Source: CAZCWX01 sp964502465 (lineage in GTDB: Bacteria; Desulfobacterota; Binatia; Bin18). From it: a stretch of DNA of 5,277 nt. The DNA is taken from positions 1 to 5,277 of the forward strand of contig CAZCWX010000509.1 of the NCBI GenBank assembly GCA_964502465.1. The letters run 5' to 3'. Below, piece by piece: positions 3,850 to 5,277 of the stretch. Position 1 is the stretch's first letter. The number at the start of each line of letters is the position of its first letter. A program made the position numbers and the translations under genes. The notes below the pieces were generated by a model. That model worked only from the letters and a program-made list of their open reading frames with translations, had not been told where the DNA came from and made no database searches.

Positions 3850-5277
3850 CTACTTCGTCTCCTCCACCTTCTTCAGATACTCCATCCCCAACGACGTCAG
3901 GTGATAGCGCTGCTTGCTGCTGCGCGGCTTGTCGGGGATAGTCGGCTCCAGCAGCCCGGCCTCTAGCAGGGGCCGTAGGTACTCCAACAGGAAGTGCTGG
4001 CGGTGCCGGATGCCGGCGACCTGTTGAAGCTCCTCCCGCAGCTTCGGTTCTCTGGCGGCTTCGAGCAGCGCGACTTGCTCGGGACTTGTGCGGTACATGT
4101 GCGGTACATGTGCGGTGACTTTGCCGGTGGCCCCCCCCGTCTGTGCCTCGGCCGCCGTCCGCACCTCCGGATTGGGCCGGAAGATCGTGGTGACGAAGCC
4201 ATCGGCCTCCCATACGGGCTCGGGATAACCGCCGCCGCGCGCCTCGTCGCGGATGCGTTTGATGCCGGTTCCGGCCTTCTCAATGAAGTCGATGCGGTGG
4301 AGCAGATCGGCGATGAGCGCGTTACGCCGTATGCTTTTACTCCCCAGGTCGGCGAGTGTCATGCCCTTGGATAGACTGCCGGGGCTTATGATTTCGATCC
4401 GGTCGGTGTAAATTTCGACGAAGACGTTCGCCCCTTCAATGAACCAGTCGCGGTGCATCACGGCGTTGGTAATGGCCTCCCGCAGCGCTTTCATCGGGTA
4501 CTCGGGGATATTCTCACGCTTCAGGCGCTCGATGCGATACGCAGTCCGGGTATTGCGCTCGATGAAGCGCAGGGCGTCCTCGATGTCGGCGACGCTCCCG
4601 CCGTCAAAGTCCTTGCGGTCGAGGATGTGCACCTTGTCGGCGCCTTTGGCGAGCAGGCAGGTGATGTAGGCCTGGTTGAAGAAGTGGCGGACGTTCTTTG
4701 CGAAGAAGAGCACCCCAGCGTTGCGAAAGTGGAGCTTGCCTCCAGCGCGCTCAGCCGCCTCAATGTTCACCAGTACGTCCTCGGTGCGTGGCCGCCCGGT
4801 GATGCCAGAGAGTTTGAGCCAGGCGTTGAACTTCTCGCGGTCCAAGTCCTGCGGGTAGCGAAAGCGCAGGCATAGGGAGAGATCAAAGCGGATCACGCCT
4901 TCGGTGCGGAAGAAATCACGGATCTCGTCGCGCGAGAGTTTCTGTGTACTCGCTCCTTGTCGCCAGAAAAATCCTTCTCGACACTGGACTGGCTTGCTGT
5001 CACTTTCTCGCACGGTGACCACCATTATGTTTCCTATCGGTTCGACCAGCACCTTCACTGGCGGGTCACAATTGCGGGCCATATCCTGTATCTGAGCGCG
5101 TAGGCCGTTACTGTCGCGCACTCCTACAACCGTGCCATCGTCACGAACGCCGAGAAGGATTTTACCACCTATGCTGTTGGCGAAAGCAACCAGCTCCCGA
5201 GCGAACGAAGAAGAGAGCGCCTCTTTGTACTCGAGCATAGAGCCCTCCCCTTCGTGCAGCAGGATATCAAGATCGCT
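3850..5277 (-). CDS. Schlafen/AlbA_2-type ATP-binding protein, 5' end outside window
   Basis: The frame is open to the right edge, giving 475 visible residues. An ATG at 5238 with a GGAGG-like stretch 5 nt upstream exists, but the 13 codons before it read SDLDILLHEGEGS and continue into MLEYKEAL, matching the usual xLLxxGEGxxLEFKExL opening of the family, so the real start is probably just beyond the window. Domains: AlbA_2/Schlafen-type (about 1-125; FANSIGGKILLGVRDDG at 32-48), and a GHKL-like ATP-binding domain (HATPase_c_4, about 255-370) with ALREAITNAVMHRDW (264-278), RIEIISPG (293-300) and RRNALIADLLHR...KAGTGIKRI (317-342). A linker (about 371-398) follows, then a winged-helix-like C-terminus (399-470). 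Family members are poorly characterised; they are annotated as putative transcriptional regulators or nucleic-acid-binding ATPases and recur beside restriction-modification genes. The methyltransferase remnant directly after its stop suggests that it was once the immediate upstream partner of a methyltransferase. The linker carries a G8 tract and an 11-bp tandem repeat. Confidence 0.88.
   Translation of the reverse strand, partial: SDLDILLHEGEGSMLEYKEALSSSFARELVAFANSIGGKILLGVRDDGTVVGVRDSNGLRAQIQDMARNCDPPVKVLVEPIGNIMVVTVRESDSKPVQCREGFFWRQGASTQKLSRDEIRDFFRTEGVIRFDLSLCLRFRYPQDLDREKFNAWLKLSGITGRPRTEDVLVNIEAAERAGGKLHFRNAGVLFFAKNVRHFFNQAYITCLLAKGADKVHILDRKDFDGGSVADIEDALRFIERNTRTAYRIERLKRENIPEYPMKALREAITNAVMHRDWFIEGANVFVEIYTDRIEIISPGSLSKGMTLADLGSKSIRRNALIADLLHRIDFIEKAGTGIKRIRDEARGGGYPEPVWEADGFVTTIFRPNPEVRTAAEAQTGGATGKVTAHVPHMYRTSPEQVALLEAAREPKLREELQQVAGIRHRQHFLLEYLRPLLEAGLLEPTIPDKPRSSKQRYHLTSLGMEYLKKVEETK
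3859..3863 (-). promoter_or_regulatory. Shine-Dalgarno serving the remnant frame and, by coupling, MNT
   Basis: AGGAG (part of GGAGGAG, 3865-3859, minus strand) lies inside the last codons of the ATPase gene, 9 nt before the ATG at 3849. It is the only good ribosome binding site between the ATPase and MNT genes. Confidence 0.5.
4088..4116. repeat. 11-bp tandem repeat inside the ATPase gene
   Basis: GTGCGGTACAT occurs at 4088-4098 and 4099-4109, followed by a partial GTGCGGT at 4110-4116. It encodes residues 388-397 of the visible protein in the linker before the winged-helix region. Because 11 is not a multiple of three, gain or loss of one unit changes the reading frame. Confidence 0.75.
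4131..4138. repeat. C8/G8 homopolymer tract inside the ATPase gene
   Basis: Eight consecutive C on the plus strand read as G8 in the coding strand, covering T380-G381-G382-A383. It lies 14 bp from the 11-bp tandem repeat. Tracts of this length can slip during replication or be miscounted in sequencing. Confidence 0.7.

Noticed and set aside
3827..4283. Two open frames of 106 and 128 codons opposite or out of phase with the ATPase gene
   Set aside because: Low-complexity Arg/Pro/Ala/Ser-rich translations typical of shadow frames in GC-rich DNA; they matter only as the frames reached after slippage at the G8 tract.
4453..4875. Plus-strand frame of 140 codons inside the ATPase gene
   Set aside because: Antisense shadow of the conserved ATPase region, with no ribosome site or recognisable motif.

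Overview
The window looks like part of a mobile defence or accessory island from a GC-rich (roughly 55-58%) environmental bacterium. The short interspersed repeats at the left, the REP-like hairpins next to a TnpA-REP transposase and the DUF5615-type PIN gene are a mix I associate with Chloroflexota (Anaerolineae-like) and similar free-living phyla. The phylum is an inference from repeat style only; there is no rRNA or marker gene.

Layout from left to right: (1) the 3' part of a plus-strand DUF5615 PIN-like RNase-type gene (1-309). (2) A 392-bp gap between convergent genes, filled with four different inverted-repeat elements (331-683). (3) A beta-class, type III Mod-like DNA methyltransferase on the minus strand (702-2633). 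(4) A cluster of eight alternating GC-rich hairpins (2670-2928), REP/BIME-like. (5) An IS200-like Y1 transposase of the REP-associated kind (2935-3381, minus). (6) A minimal nucleotidyltransferase (MNT) gene (3464-3808, minus). (7) A 14-codon vestige of a second methyltransferase start (3805-3849, minus). (8) A Schlafen/AlbA_2-type ATP-binding protein gene running off the right edge (3850-5277, minus).

All genes from 5277 down to 702 read on the minus strand, so they form one directional block: AlbA_2 ATPase, then MNT, transposase and methyltransferase. The strongest inference concerns how the block was assembled. Directly after the ATPase stop codon lie a Shine-Dalgarno sequence and an ATG that begin a 14-codon copy of the methyltransferase N-terminus (10 of 14 residues identical). 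It ends in a TGA that overlaps the MNT start codon. The ancestral order was therefore probably ATPase followed directly by methyltransferase, later split by the arrival of the MNT gene and a REP/transposase unit. The MNT has no recognisable HEPN partner.

The ATPase and methyltransferase plausibly belong to one restriction/defence-type system; no helicase/nuclease is visible in the window. Two features suggest active diversification. A low-GC patch (about 45% against about 58%) covers exactly the part of the methyltransferase between catalytic motifs IV and I, where the target recognition domain lies. A G8 tract plus an 11-bp tandem repeat sits inside the ATPase reading frame just before its C-terminal winged-helix region.
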